DNA of 64,000 nucleotides from Blastomonas fulva (GCF_003431825.1 NZ_CP020083.1:3882501-3946500), one strand, 5' to 3'; shown: positions 54,756-64,000, counted from the first letter of the stretch. Translations and numbers: made by a program. The notes: generated from the letters alone by a model not told the origin.

Positions 54756-54980
54756 ATGTCAAAGCAAGGTCAGCATGTGGTGCCCTCTGAGCGGGGGTGG
54801 AGTGTCAGGAAGGCCGGGTCGACCCGCGCCAGCAGCAATCATGCGACGCAGCAGGAAGCAATTGCTGCTGCAACAACGCTTGCGCGCAACCAGCGCACGG
54901 AGTTGTATATCCACGGGCGCGACGGGCGCATTCGGGAGCGCAATTCGTACGGCAAAGATCCTCATCCACCCAAGAGATGA
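54756..54980 (+). CDS. DUF2188 protein
   Basis: This 74-residue protein matches DUF2188: QHVVPSERGWSVRKAGSTRA, then SSNHATQQEAIAAA and TELYIHGRDGRIRERNSYG. The family is small, soluble and of unknown function. GGAG lies eight bases before ATG 54756. Its stop overlaps the next ATG (ATGA), so it is translationally coupled to the TIR-like gene. Confidence 0.82.
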   Translation: MSKQGQHVVPSERGWSVRKAGSTRASSNHATQQEAIAAATTLARNQRTELYIHGRDGRIRERNSYGKDPHPPKR

Positions 54981-55609
54981 CCGCCGCCCCGCCGTTTGAA
55001 AGATCGGTGTTCGTCAACTGCCCGTTCGACGATGATTTTGCACCGTTGTTGCAGGCCATCGCCTTCTGCATCACCGATCTGGATTTCTATCCCCGGATCG
55101 CGCCTGAAAATGCCAACAATGCCGCCAACCGGCTGGACCGGATCATCGAGCTGGTCCGGGGCTCGCGCTATGGTATCCACGATCTTAGCCGCTGCAAATC
55201 CACCGCCGCCGATCAATATGCCCGGCTTAACATGCCGTTCGAGCTCGGGCTGGACCATGGTTGCGCACGCTTCGGCCCTGCCCCGCTGACGGATAAGTCG
55301 ATTCTGATCCTCGAGCACGATCGCTACGATTACCAGAAGGGTCTGTCCGACATATCAGGCTGGGACATCCAGGCCCATGGCGGCCAGTTTGTCGCGATTA
55401 TCAGGATAGTCCGCAATTGGCTTGTCCACCATGCCGGGGCCGTCAATATCGGTGCATCCAAGATACAAGGCGATTATGCCGCCTTCCAGGAATGGCACTG
55501 GGAACGTGAACTGGCGCAAGGAGCATCAGAGGACGATATTCGCGACTATCCGACCATTCAGTTGATCTCGGCCATGCGCCGTTGGGTCGATGAAGGCAGA
55601 CCCTTATAG
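54977..55609 (+). CDS. TIR-like putative nucleotide-binding protein
   Basis: The 210-residue protein opens SVFVNCPFDDDFAPLLQAI, a first strand and helix as in TIR and related Rossmann-like domains. GSRYGIHDLSRC looks like the third strand. RLNMPFELGLDHG resembles the helix with the catalytic glutamate of NADase TIR-like proteins (compare NVxFELG in CBASS TIRs). SILILEHDRYDYQ and GWDIQAHGG follow. I recognise it as a widespread unnamed family; the TIR relation and any NADase activity are inference. It is coupled to the DUF2188 gene and opposite the PD-(D/E)XK-like gene. Confidence 0.6.
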   Translation: MTAAPPFERSVFVNCPFDDDFAPLLQAIAFCITDLDFYPRIAPENANNAANRLDRIIELVRGSRYGIHDLSRCKSTAADQYARLNMPFELGLDHGCARFGPAPLTDKSILILEHDRYDYQKGLSDISGWDIQAHGGQFVAIIRIVRNWLVHHAGAVNIGASKIQGDYAAFQEWHWERELAQGASEDDIRDYPTIQLISAMRRWVDEGRPL

Positions 55610-56061
55610 AGCAAGATTGACATTACAAACCAATTAGGTTATACATCACCCGCCTCCGTACCAAATCTGCCCGGTACGGACTCAAGGCACGTGCTTTCCC
55701 GGGATTATCCGGGGGCGGCGGGTTGGGGCTGGTGGGTGGGCTTTTCGCGAGAGCCGGACACCCATTGGACAAGCCGAACCCAGGCGGCAGACGGTCAGCT
55801 GTGCGGCAGCTTTGGATTTCCTTCCTCGCCGCACACCGGTCTCGGCCGGGAGCCACCGAAAGCGCAAGATGGAAGGACCATCAGCCCTTGGCGGGATGAG
55901 GCTTAGCACCAGATCACCCGCCAGTCCGCCGCACGCATCCGGTTTCGACCGGACCGTCCCCGGCCCGCCGCCCTGCGCGCGCTTGTCTGTGTTTTCAGGA
56001 ACAGGAAGGGTGCGCGCGCAAATCCAACAGGGGTTTGGCCTCTGTCGTACTGGCCTCTTGC

Positions 56062-56150
56062 GTCATTCCCGCGAAGGCGGGAATCCCGCTATTGCGCCGA
56101 CGCTCGAGCAGAAGCGGGACCCCCGCCTTCGCGGGGGTGACGGGGATGTT
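56062..56150. repeat. Palindromic repeat family B, second copy
   Basis: CGTCATTCCCGCGAAGGCGG opens, CCCGCT and AGCGGG pair inside, and CCCCGCCTTCGCGGGGGTGA closes. The layout is the same as at 29395-29482, with arms more complete here. Confidence 0.75.
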
Positions 56151-56166
56151 GGGCTGGCGTGGGTGC

Positions 56167-56198
56167 GGGGCCTTCGACAGGCTCAGGCTGAGCGGATG
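56167..56198. repeat. Repeat family C copy
   Basis: GGCCTTCGACAGGCTCAGGC followed by TGAGCGGATG matches 21448-21482 with one base changed. Confidence 0.65.
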
Positions 56199-56239
56199 TC
56201 GGGTGCGGCTGGAGCGGGAGGCAGCGTGCGACGCCCCCC

Positions 56240-57403
56240 TCACCTGCCGAACTCGGGCCGTCCCATCGCGCGGCCGTAGAGCGAGGCGTAGCGTTCGATC
56301 ATCTTGCGCTCGTCGAACTCGGCCTCGGCCTTCGCCCGGTTGGCGGCGCCCAGCGAGGCGCGCAGCGCGGGGTCGCTGGCGAGGCGCCGCAGATTGTCGA
56401 TCAGCCCCGCTTCGCTGCCGGGCTCGCCCAGCAGGCTCGCGTTGTCGGGTGCGACCATGTGCGCGACATCGCCCACCATCGGCGCTGCCACCGGCAGCCC
56501 GGCGGCCATTGCCTCCATCACCGAGATCGGCTGCTGCTCGCTGTCCGAGGACAGAGCGAAGATATCGAACAGCCCGATATAGCGCGCGGGGTTCTTGAGG
56601 AAGCCCGGCATCAGCAGCCGGTCGGAGAGGCCGACGCGCGCGGCCTCGGCCTCGATCGCTGTGCGCTCGGGCCCCTCGCCCACGATCACCAGCCGCACCG
56701 GCATGTCGAGCGCGGCGACCGCGCGCACCAGCCGCGGCAGGTTCTTGACCGCGCGAAGGCCTGCAAGCGTGCCGATGACGATCTCGCCATCGCGCCGCTG
56801 GAAGCCGGGCAGCGCGCCGCGCTGCGGGCGCTTGGCATAGGCTGCGATATCGATGCCGTTGGCGATCCGCCGCACCCGGCTGTCGGGCTGCTTCCATACG
56901 TCGTACGCGATCCGCTCGAGCGTGTGCGAGGGCACCACCAAGGCCTCGGTGCGCGCAAGGCCGACGATGCGGAACCAGTTGCGCTTGCGCTTGAGCCGCA
57001 CCGCCTCGTCCTCGTTGAAGCCATCCTCGTGATGGATCACAGGTGGCAGCGGCGTGGTGCCTGCAAAGATGGTGCGCGCCATCACGCCATCCATCGCGCC
57101 CCAGTTGTAGCTGCAGATGAGGTCGAACTGTTTGAAATACTCGACGAACACCCGGTAGCGCGCGATGCTGGGCTTGCCCGCCAGCGAGGGCGCATCGGTC
57201 GGGAAATCGGCGCGGATGCCCGGCGCGATCGCGGCGCGCGCGCCCAGCGCCCCGGGCACCGCGGTCAGGATGGTGTGGTGCGCCGCGCCGCCGAAATAAT
57301 TCATCAGCCGAACCGCGCGCGCCTCCTTGCCGCCCAGATCGAACGTGCTGTGCAGGTGCAGGATACGCGCCGGGTTGAACGTGGGCTTGATGGGAGGCTT
57401 CAT
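56240..57403 (-). CDS. Glycosyltransferase family 4 protein
   Basis: The 387-residue GT-B enzyme has the N-terminal Rossmann domain (HLHSTFDLGGKEARAVRL) and the C-terminal donor-binding domain with IVGEGPERTAIEAEA, FALSSDSEQQPISVMEAMAA (E-x7-E motif region) and GLPVAAPMVGDV. It transfers a sugar from a nucleotide donor, probably onto a cell-surface glycan or lipid. It lies 20 bases downstream of an alpha/beta hydrolase gene and probably shares its transcript. There are no other glycan genes nearby. Confidence 0.9.
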   Translation of the reverse strand: MKPPIKPTFNPARILHLHSTFDLGGKEARAVRLMNYFGGAAHHTILTAVPGALGARAAIAPGIRADFPTDAPSLAGKPSIARYRVFVEYFKQFDLICSYNWGAMDGVMARTIFAGTTPLPPVIHHEDGFNEDEAVRLKRKRNWFRIVGLARTEALVVPSHTLERIAYDVWKQPDSRVRRIANGIDIAAYAKRPQRGALPGFQRRDGEIVIGTLAGLRAVKNLPRLVRAVAALDMPVRLVIVGEGPERTAIEAEAARVGLSDRLLMPGFLKNPARYIGLFDIFALSSDSEQQPISVMEAMAAGLPVAAPMVGDVAHMVAPDNASLLGEPGSEAGLIDNLRRLASDPALRASLGAANRAKAEAEFDERKMIERYASLYGRAMGRPEFGR

Positions 57404-57423
57404 AAGCGCGGGGCTATAACCGC

Positions 57424-58326
57424 TCAGGCCTGGGTCGCAAGCGCCATGGCATCAACCTCGCCGAGCAATGTGGCGATCGCGTCAGCCACCTCGGGCTCCT
57501 CGAGCGAGGGCGCATGGCCCTTGTTCGCGACCGTGAGCAGACGGCCCTGCGGCAGCACGCCCAGCATCCGCTGCGCGGTATCCACGCTGAACAGATCGGA
57601 CATCGCGCCGCGCACGATCAGCACCGGCACCGGGGCGAGCCCCGCCAGCGTCGGCCACAGATCGACCCCCGCCTCGCCGCCGGGCACCGCAAAGGGCTCG
57701 GCGATCTTCATGTCGTAATCATAGACGATGCGCCCGCCCGGCCCGACCTTCATCGCCTTCTTGGCCATGTCCAGCCAGTCGCTGACGCTGTTGCCCGGAA
57801 ACACCGCGCCCTGCACTTCGGACAGCGCACGCGCCGCGTGCATCCATGTGGGGAACGAACGTCCCTGGCCGACATAATCGCGGATCCGCGCCAGCCCTGC
57901 CGGCTCGATCTGCGGGCCGACATCGTTGAGCAGCGCGCCGACCACGCGCCCGGGCCGGGTCGAGGCGAGCAGCATGGTGATGAGGCCACCCAGCGAGGTG
58001 CCGATCGAAACGAAGCGCTCGATCTTCTGCTCCTGCAGCAGCGCCTCCATGTCCTGCACATAGGTCAGCGGCACATAGCTCATCGGGTCCTTAGCATAAG
58101 CGCTGTCGCCGCGGCCGCGCAGATCGACGCAGATCACCCGCCAGTCGCCAGCCAGCTTTGCTGCGACCTGCTCGAAATCGCGCGCGTTGCGGGTGAGCCC
58201 GGGGATGCAGATCACCGGCGGGCGGTGCGCGTTTTCCGGTCGTGCGGGATAGTCGCGAAAATGCAGCCGCAAGCCGTCGTTCGACCACCAGAAACCGTCG
58301 CTATAGGGTATATCGGGCTTGGTCAT
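57424..58326 (-). CDS. Alpha/beta hydrolase
   Basis: The 300-residue hydrolase has the nucleophile elbow SIGTSLGGL at about 104, HG-type segment ICIPGLTRNARDF at about 40, an acid in VLIVRGAMSDLFS and a catalytic histidine in NKGHAPSLEEPE near the C-terminus. Substrate unknown; esterase or lactonase is possible. Its ATG overlaps an ATG on the other strand (CATG at 58324-58327), and for this reason I start the divergent selO gene further in. It is upstream of the glycosyltransferase gene. Confidence 0.88.
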   Translation of the reverse strand: MTKPDIPYSDGFWWSNDGLRLHFRDYPARPENAHRPPVICIPGLTRNARDFEQVAAKLAGDWRVICVDLRGRGDSAYAKDPMSYVPLTYVQDMEALLQEQKIERFVSIGTSLGGLITMLLASTRPGRVVGALLNDVGPQIEPAGLARIRDYVGQGRSFPTWMHAARALSEVQGAVFPGNSVSDWLDMAKKAMKVGPGGRIVYDYDMKIAEPFAVPGGEAGVDLWPTLAGLAPVPVLIVRGAMSDLFSVDTAQRMLGVLPQGRLLTVANKGHAPSLEEPEVADAIATLLGEVDAMALATQA

Positions 58327-58363
58327 GGTTGCGCGGGCTCCGTTTGAACCCCACTATCGCTGG

Positions 58364-59764
58364 ATGACATCAGAACCGCAAGCCGCTTCCACCCGCGCCG
58401 ACCCGGCGATCCTGTCCATCGCCGATGCCATCGCCCATCCGGTCAAGGCGGCGGATTTCCCGCAGACGCTGCTGCGCTTCCGCAACGACCGGCATGCCGC
58501 GACGGTGGGGCTGGACGGGCTCGACGATGCGGCCTGGGCGCGGCACTTCGGGCGGTTCGAACCCCTGCCCGGCAACCTGCCGCAGCCGCTGGCGCTCGCC
58601 TATCACGGCCACCAGTTCCGCAATTATAACCCGCAGATCGGCGACGGACGCGGGTTCCTGTTCGCGCAGGTCCGCGATGATGCCGGGCGGTTGCTCGACC
58701 TGGGGACCAAGGGATCGGGGCAGACCCCGTTCAGCCGCGATGGCGACGGGCGGCTGACGCTCAAGGGGGCGGTACGCGAGATCCTGGCGACCGAGATGCT
58801 CGAGGCTTTGGGGGTACACACCTCCAAGACCTTCTCGGTGATCGAGACCGGCGAGGAACTGTGGCGCGGCGACGAGCCCTCGCCCACCCGCTCGGCGGTG
58901 CTGGTGCGGTTGAGCCACAGCCATATCCGCTTCGGCACCTTCCAGCGGATCGCGTACGAGGACGATGCCGACAAGATGCGGCGCGTCGTGCGCTATGCGC
59001 TCGATACGCTCTACGATGGCCGCACCGGCGACAATGACGCGGCGCTGCTGCTGACCCTTGCAGTCGAGCGGATGGCCGATCTGGCGGCGAGCTACATGGT
59101 CGCAGGCTTCGTCCACGGCGTGCTCAACACCGACAACATGAACATTACCGGCGAAAGCTTCGATTATGGCCCATGGCGGTTCGCGCCGACCTGGCAGCCG
59201 GGGTTCACCGCGGCCTATTTCGACCATTCGGGGCTGTATGCCTTTGCCCGCCAGCCCGAGGCGATCCACTGGAACCTCGGCCAGCTCGCGGTTGCGCTGC
59301 GGCTGATCAGCGAGGCCCCGCCGCTGATCGCCGCGCTAGAACGCTTCGGGCCGCTCTACCAGCAGGCGCTGGTGCGGCGCGTTTGCTGGCGGCTGGGGGT
59401 CGCAAGCCAGGGGGTCGAGGCCGACCGCCATCTGGTCGCCGCCGCCGAGGCAGTGATGATGCAGGGCGGCGTCAGCATCGACGCCTTCTTCTTCGCGTGG
59501 ATGGGCGATGCGATGCCCGAATGCCCGGCGGAACTGCTCGGCACCGAGGGCGAGGCACTGTGGGCGGCATTCGGTGCGGTCAAAGCGGGTTATGCGCCGG
59601 TGCGGGCTCGGACCCACGCCTATTGGCAGGGTGCGGCGCCGCAATCGATGCTCATCGACGAGGTCGAGAGCATCTGGGCCGCCATCGCCGAGCGCGACGA
59701 CTGGGGGCCGCTGTTTGCCAAGGTCGATGCGGTCAGGGCGATGGGGGATGCGCTGAAGGGCTGA
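58364..59764 (+). CDS. selO: Protein adenylyltransferase SelO (YdiU family)
   Basis: The 466-residue pseudokinase-fold enzyme moves AMP onto Ser/Thr/Tyr of target proteins. Family blocks are AYHGHQFRNYNPQIGDGRGF, in parts, then DLGTKGSGQTPFSR with the ATP-contacting lysine, LKGAVREILATEMLEALGV, EPSPTRSAVLVRLSHSHIR-type EDEPSPTRSAVLVR, and HGVLNTDNMNITG with the catalytic and metal residues. No selenocysteine codon is seen at the C-terminus, as in most bacterial members. I prefer ATG 58364 to 58325 because the latter would overlap the divergent start; neither has a good Shine-Dalgarno. Confidence 0.92.
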   Translation: MTSEPQAASTRADPAILSIADAIAHPVKAADFPQTLLRFRNDRHAATVGLDGLDDAAWARHFGRFEPLPGNLPQPLALAYHGHQFRNYNPQIGDGRGFLFAQVRDDAGRLLDLGTKGSGQTPFSRDGDGRLTLKGAVREILATEMLEALGVHTSKTFSVIETGEELWRGDEPSPTRSAVLVRLSHSHIRFGTFQRIAYEDDADKMRRVVRYALDTLYDGRTGDNDAALLLTLAVERMADLAASYMVAGFVHGVLNTDNMNITGESFDYGPWRFAPTWQPGFTAAYFDHSGLYAFARQPEAIHWNLGQLAVALRLISEAPPLIAALERFGPLYQQALVRRVCWRLGVASQGVEADRHLVAAAEAVMMQGGVSIDAFFFAWMGDAMPECPAELLGTEGEALWAAFGAVKAGYAPVRARTHAYWQGAAPQSMLIDEVESIWAAIAERDDWGPLFAKVDAVRAMGDALKG

Positions 59765-59836
59765 AAATCTTCTCCGGCCCTACTAAAGAGCGCAGCCGCT
59801 CTTCAACCGTCATCCTGAACCGGATGGTCTTCTTCG

Positions 59837-61093
59837 CTAACCCAACCACACCATCGCAGCGTGGATCGTCAGCCCCACCAGCCCGCCGACCAGAGTGCCG
59901 TTGATGCGGATGAACTGGAGGTCCTTGCCCACTGCAGTCTCGACCCGGTCGGTGATCGTGCGCGCATCCCAGCGGTGCACGGTTTCGGACACCAGCCGGA
60001 CGATCTGGTCACCATAGCGGTTGGAAATGCCCACCAAGGTGCGCCGGGCGAAGCGGTTGATCTGCATCTGCATCCGCGCATCGGTCTGCAGCGCCTCGCC
60101 GATCTGGCGCAGGCCGTCGCCGAACTGGCCCGAGAGCGCGTGATCGGGGTTGCGCGCGGCGCGGATCAGCGCGGTGCGGCTGCGCTCCCAAAGCCCGTCG
60201 AGCCAGCGCGCCATCGCCGGGTTGGCCAGCATCTCGGTCTTGATGTCGGCGACCTTGCCCTGCATCTCGGGATCGTTGAGCAGCCGGTACGCCATCGTCT
60301 CCAGCCCCTCTTCGACCTTGTGGCGCAGCGGATGGTTGGTGTCCTCGGCCATGTCGAACAGCAGGTTGTGCAGCCCGTCGACGATGCCGGTGGCGAGCCG
60401 TTCGTCGAGCCCGGTCCAGCGCATGATCGAATTGGCACGGCTGCGTACCATGTCGCGCAGCAGCTCTTCATTGGCGAACAGCGTGCGCTGGGTCCATTTG
60501 ATGATGCCGTCCATCAGCGGCAGGTGGCGGTTGTCGGCGATCGCCGCGCTCAGGATCTGGCCGAGCAGCGGCGCGACATCGAGCTTGTCGAGCTGGACCC
60601 TCAGCGCCTCCTTGGCGTTGCCGCCGAGCCGGTCCTGATCGAGGGATTCGAGCACGTCGGCGATCATGTTCGATGCGCCCAGCCGCAGCCGTCCCTCGCC
60701 GCCGGTGGGTTGGACGAGGAACCGCCCGGCAGCGCCCGCAACATTCATGCTGCGCATCCGCCGCGCGACCACCAGAGGCGTCAGGAAATTGCTGCGCAGA
60801 AACTGCGCCATAGTGTCGCCGATGCGGTCCTTGTTGCGCGGGATGATCGCGGTGTGCGGGATTGGCAGGCCGAGCGGATGGCGGAACAGCGCGGTGACCG
60901 CAAACCAGTCGGCCAGCCCGCCGACCATCGCCGCCTCGGCAAAGGCGCGGACATAGCCCCAGCGCGCATCGACATGCCCTTCGGCCCAGTGGGTGGCGAG
61001 GAACACGCCTGCCATCACCACGAGCATACCGGTGGCGATGGCGCGGATGCGCCATGCCGGGTCAGCGCTTCTTGGCAAGACGCTGGCTGTCAT
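59837..61093 (-). CDS. DUF445 membrane protein
   Basis: The 418-residue protein has hydrophobic segments at both ends (AIATGMLVVMAGVFLATHWA and a last segment LVGGLVGLTIHAAMVWLG) and a long helical middle, with the DUF445 signature FAEAAMVGGLADWFAVTALFR (given in parts: AMVGGLADWFAVTALF) and RHPLGLPIPHTAIIPRNKDRIG. Family members are inner-membrane proteins of unknown role. ATG 61093 is 16 bases after the RND permease stop, so the two are probably co-transcribed. Confidence 0.88.
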   Translation of the reverse strand: MTASVLPRSADPAWRIRAIATGMLVVMAGVFLATHWAEGHVDARWGYVRAFAEAAMVGGLADWFAVTALFRHPLGLPIPHTAIIPRNKDRIGDTMAQFLRSNFLTPLVVARRMRSMNVAGAAGRFLVQPTGGEGRLRLGASNMIADVLESLDQDRLGGNAKEALRVQLDKLDVAPLLGQILSAAIADNRHLPLMDGIIKWTQRTLFANEELLRDMVRSRANSIMRWTGLDERLATGIVDGLHNLLFDMAEDTNHPLRHKVEEGLETMAYRLLNDPEMQGKVADIKTEMLANPAMARWLDGLWERSRTALIRAARNPDHALSGQFGDGLRQIGEALQTDARMQMQINRFARRTLVGISNRYGDQIVRLVSETVHRWDARTITDRVETAVGKDLQFIRINGTLVGGLVGLTIHAAMVWLG

Positions 61094-61109
61094 GACCGAC
61101 GCCCGCCGC

Positions 61110-64000
61110 TCACTCCGCAGGCTGAATCCCGTGCGGGCGACCACCCGCCATCAGCGCCTCGTCATCGGCATTGTCGCCGGGCTTGTAGGTGAGGAACTTG
61201 GTGCGCAGCCACGGTCCGACGCGCTTTTCGACGCCATCGGCCAGGCTGAAGCCCGCCGGAACGATGATCAGGGTCAGCAGCGTAGAGACGATCAGCCCGC
61301 CGATCACCACAATGCCCATCGGCGCGCGCCAGGCCCCATCGCCCGAAAGCGACAAGGCGGTGGGCACCATCCCTGCGGTCATCGCCACCGTGGTCATCAC
61401 GATCGGCTGCGCACGCTTGTGCCCGGCCTCGAGGATCGCCTCGAGCTTGGGCACCCCGCGCTGCATTTCCTCGATGGCAAAGTCGATCAGCAGGATCGAG
61501 TTCTTGGACACGATCCCCAGCAGCATCAGCACCCCGATCAACACCGGCATCGAAAGCGGTTGGCCAAGCACCCAGATCAGGAAGATACCGCCCAAAGGCG
61601 CGAGCGCCAGGGAGCCCATATTGACCAAGGGCGACATCAGCCGCTTGTAGAGCAGCACCAGCACCGCGAACACCAGCAGCACGCCCGAGACCAGCGCAAT
61701 CACGAAGTTGATCGCAAGCTCTGCCTGCCATTCCTGTTCGCCAAAGGGCTTGTTGCCCACGCCCGTCGGCAGGTTCTTCATGATCGGCAGGTTGTTGATC
61801 GCAGTCATCGCCTCACCGGTGACCACGCCCGGCGCCAGATCCACCCCGATGAACACGCGGCGTTCCTGGTTGTAGCGCTGGATGGTGGTCGGGCCGGAGC
61901 CGAACGAGATGTCCGCCACCCGGCTGAGCGGCACCGAGCCGCCCGCTGCGGTCTGCACCGGCAGGTTCTGGATGGTGTTGAAATCGTTGCGCGATTCCTT
62001 GGGCAGCACGACGCGGATCTGGATCTGGCGATCAGACAGCGAGAATTTCGCCGCATTCTGCTCGATCTCGCCCAGGGTCGCGATACGGATCGCCTGGCTG
62101 AGCGCTGCGGTGGTGATGCCCAGCTGGGCAGCCAGGTCGGCGCGCGGCTTGATGATGATTTCCGGACGGCGCATGTCGGCGTTGACGCGCGGGCCGGTGA
62201 CCTGCTTGAGCCCCTTCATCTGCTCGACCAGCGTGCCAGCCGTGGCGTAAAGCTGATCGGGATTGGAACCGGTCAGCATGACCGAAATGTCGCGGTTGGT
62301 GCCGCCGCCGCCCGATTGCGAGGCGAAGGTCACCCGGGCATCGGGGATGCTTTGCAGCGTCTTGGCGAGATTGCGCTCGAACTCGATCGAAGTCTTCTCG
62401 CGCTCCTTCTTCAGCGTCACGAAAATCGTGCCATTGCCTTCGCGGATGCGGATCAGCGCGAGTTCCACCTCGGGCTGCTGGTACATGATCGCGGCCACCT
62501 TGTCGGCGACGACCTCGGTCTGCTCGAGCGTGGTGCCCGGCACCATCTCGATCTGGATGCGGCTGTTGTCCTCGTCGGTCGTCGGCTGGAACTGCGCCGG
62601 GGTGCTGGCGAACAGCACGATGGTGATGAGGAATGCCAGCAGGCCAACCCCCATCATCCACATCCGGTGGTCCAGGAACATCGAGACGAGCTTGCGGCCG
62701 AAGCTGGGCTTTTCGCCGCGAAAGGCCTGCGCGCGGCTCTTATCGAGCGACCAGTCGAGCAGCCGCATATAGCGGTCCATCAGCTTGCCTTCGCCATGCG
62801 CGGCGTGGCCCTTGGCCTCCAGGAAATAAGCCGCGACCATCGGCGTGATCATGCGTGCGACGGCAAGGCTCATCAGCACCGAGACGACGACGGTGATGCC
62901 GAAGTTCTTGAAGAACTGGCCCGAAATGCCGGGCATCAGGCCGACGGGCAGGAACACCGCGACGATGCAGAACGAGGTCGCGACCACTGCCAGGCCGATC
63001 TCGTCGGCAGCATCGATCGACGCCTGATAGGCCGATTTGCCCATGCGCATATGCCGGACGATATTCTCGATCTCCACGATCGCGTCATCGACCAGCACGC
63101 CCGCCACCAGCCCCAGCGCGAGCAGCGAGAGGAAGTTGAGGTTGAAGCCCAGCAGATCCATGAACCAGAAGGTCGGGATCGCCGACAACGGAATCGCGAT
63201 CGCCGAGATGATCGTCGCGCGCCAGTCGCGCAGGAAGAAGAACACCACGACCACCGCGAGCACCGCGCCCTCGATCATCGATGCGATAGAACTTTCATAT
63301 TGGCCCTTGGTGTAATCGACGCTCGAGCCCAGCCGGATGAACCGCACCCCGGGGTTCTGCGCCTTGAGTTCGTCCATCGCCTTGACCGCCTCGTCATAGA
63401 CGGTGACATCGGAAGCGCCCTTGGACCGGGTCATCGCGAAGTTGACGACCTCCTTGTTGCGCACCTTGCTGATCGAGGTCGGCTCGCCAAAGCCATCGGT
63501 TACGGTGGCGACATCGGTCAGCTTGATCGTGCGGCCGCCGCCCAGCGGCACCTGCATCTGCGACAGCTCGAACGCGGTATCGGCATTGCCCAGCACGCGC
63601 AGCGACTGCTTGGTGCCGCCGACATCGGCGCGGCCGCCTGCGGCATCGACGTTGATCTGACGCAACGCATTGTTGACGACGCTCGCGGTCACGCCCAGGG
63701 CCTGCATCCGCGCGGGATCGAGCACCACCCGGATTTCGCGGTCGACCCCGCCGAAACGGTCGACCTCAGCCATGCCGTCGATCGCCAGCAGCCGCTTGGT
63801 CACGGTGTCATCGACGAACCAGCTGAGCTGCTCGATGGTCATGTCATCGGCTTCGACCGCGAAATAGGCGATCGGCTCGCCGGTGGCATCCACCTTGGTC
63901 ACCGAAGGCTCGAGAATGCCTTCGGGCAGGCTGCCGCGAATCTGGTCGACCGAATTCTTGACCTCGTTCACCGCCTCGATGGTGTCGGTGCCGATCTCGA
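61110..64000 (-). CDS. RND-family efflux permease (5' end outside window)
   Basis: About 963 codons are visible. The frame is open through position 64000, so roughly the first hundred residues are missing. It has the RND architecture: porter domains, the TM4 acidic pair region in [24 protein letters not shown] (given in parts: [18 protein letters not shown]), a second porter half with [12 protein letters not shown], and the last TM bundle with [17 protein letters not shown]. This fits the HAE-1 type that expels hydrophobic drugs with a periplasmic adaptor; the adaptor gene would lie to the right. It is upstream of a DUF445 gene. Confidence 0.93.
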   Translation of the reverse strand, partial: EIGTDTIEAVNEVKNSVDQIRGSLPEGILEPSVTKVDATGEPIAYFAVEADDMTIEQLSWFVDDTVTKRLLAIDGMAEVDRFGGVDREIRVVLDPARMQALGVTASVVNNALRQINVDAAGGRADVGGTKQSLRVLGNADTAFELSQMQVPLGGGRTIKLTDVATVTDGFGEPTSISKVRNKEVVNFAMTRSKGASDVTVYDEAVKAMDELKAQNPGVRFIRLGSSVDYTKGQYESSIASMIEGAVLAVVVVFFFLRDWRATIISAIAIPLSAIPTFWFMDLLGFNLNFLSLLALGLVAGVLVDDAIVEIENIVRHMRMGKSAYQASIDAADEIGLAVVATSFCIVAVFLPVGLMPGISGQFFKNFGITVVVSVLMSLAVARMITPMVAAYFLEAKGHAAHGEGKLMDRYMRLLDWSLDKSRAQAFRGEKPSFGRKLVSMFLDHRMWMMGVGLLAFLITIVLFASTPAQFQPTTDEDNSRIQIEMVPGTTLEQTEVVADKVAAIMYQQPEVELALIRIREGNGTIFVTLKKEREKTSIEFERNLAKTLQSIPDARVTFASQSGGGGTNRDISVMLTGSNPDQLYATAGTLVEQMKGLKQVTGPRVNADMRRPEIIIKPRADLAAQLGITTAALSQAIRIATLGEIEQNAAKFSLSDRQIQIRVVLPKESRNDFNTIQNLPVQTAAGGSVPLSRVADISFGSGPTTIQRYNQERRVFIGVDLAPGVVTGEAMTAINNLPIMKNLPTGVGNKPFGEQEWQAELAINFVIALVSGVLLVFAVLVLLYKRLMSPLVNMGSLALAPLGGIFLIWVLGQPLSMPVLIGVLMLLGIVSKNSILLIDFAIEEMQRGVPKLEAILEAGHKRAQPIVMTTVAMTAGMVPTALSLSGDGAWRAPMGIVVIGGLIVSTLLTLIIVPAGFSLADGVEKRVGPWLRTKFLTYKPGDNADDEALMAGGRPHGIQPAE

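Larger units (their letters stand above)
55610..56239. other. Long spacer: unexplained GC-rich block, then dispersed repeats
   Basis: From about 55680 to 55910 the DNA is rich in short complementary runs (CCGGACACC, CGGGTTGGGGCTGGTGGG) and has only arginine/proline-rich frames without start signals. From 56062 to 56150 it holds repeat family B (CGTCATTCCCGCGAAGGCGG and the complementary arm), and 56167-56198 is a copy of repeat family C. I see no gene. Confidence 0.6.

Noticed and set aside
55623..55909. Two overlapping minus-strand frames rich in Arg and Pro
   Set aside because: No Shine-Dalgarno, no domain, and overlapping in different frames; treated as part of an unexplained non-coding block.
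55680..55910. RNase P RNA or tmRNA in the spacer
   Set aside because: None of the conserved core motifs of these RNAs could be found on either strand.

Overview
The window is high-GC alphaproteobacterial chromosome. The housekeeping genes point to Sphingomonadales: a 1572-residue NAD-specific glutamate dehydrogenase, a glyQ-glyS-ppdK gene string, a phhA/Lrp pair, a PAS_5-like protein, DUF2975/XRE pairs and many GC-rich palindromic intergenic repeats. No 16S gene is present, so the family assignment is inference.

Region 1 (1 to about 11014) is the right part of an integrative island. A P4-type integrase (9625-10851) lies just inside the 3' end of a tRNA-Thr(CGT) gene (11014-11089), the usual arrangement for elements that insert in tRNA genes. 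From left to right the island carries an IS110-family transposase, an IS91-family element with its own tyrosine recombinase (about 1528-4058), a histidine-phosphatase gene split by one amber codon, a small lipoprotein, and an HscC-type Hsp70 translationally coupled to a membrane J-like co-chaperone. The left end of the island is not in the window.

Region 2 (11090-21500) is core chromosome: PAS-like protein, glutamate dehydrogenase, typA/bipA, and a small membrane/regulator operon (45-residue peptide, DUF2975 protein, XRE regulator), followed by a dense field of palindromic repeats. A second, diverged IS91 element (about 21537-24077) sits behind these repeats, next to an AT-richer orphan gene.

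Region 3 (24600-52000) is mostly metabolism: a fatty-acid oxidation operon (two acyl-CoA dehydrogenases and an enoyl-CoA hydratase) behind a TetR-like operator; a DUF1214/DUF1254 pair; glyQ-glyS-ppdK; a molybdopterin oxidoreductase divergent from an XRE/membrane-protein unit with a striking operator array; a TraB/GumN protein; an epoxide hydrolase; a fasciclin lipoprotein; phhA with a divergent Lrp regulator; a TRIC channel; two small secreted proteins; a prolyl oligopeptidase; and the alpha ribosomal operon (rpsM-rpsK-rpoA-rplQ) with its own promoter and terminator.

Region 4 (52052-64000) holds an aspartoacylase-like protein, then a low-GC accessory insert (53156-55609): a PD-(D/E)XK-like protein divergent from a two-gene unit encoding a DUF2188 protein and a TIR-like protein. 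I regard this as the best candidate for an undescribed, probably defence-related, system. It is followed by a repeat-rich spacer, a glycosyltransferase and alpha/beta-hydrolase pair, SelO, and a DUF445 membrane protein downstream of an RND efflux permease that runs off the right edge.

The other notable mechanistic signal is a hairpin that hides the Shine-Dalgarno sequence of the IS91-associated recombinase. It is present in both element copies with compensating base changes.
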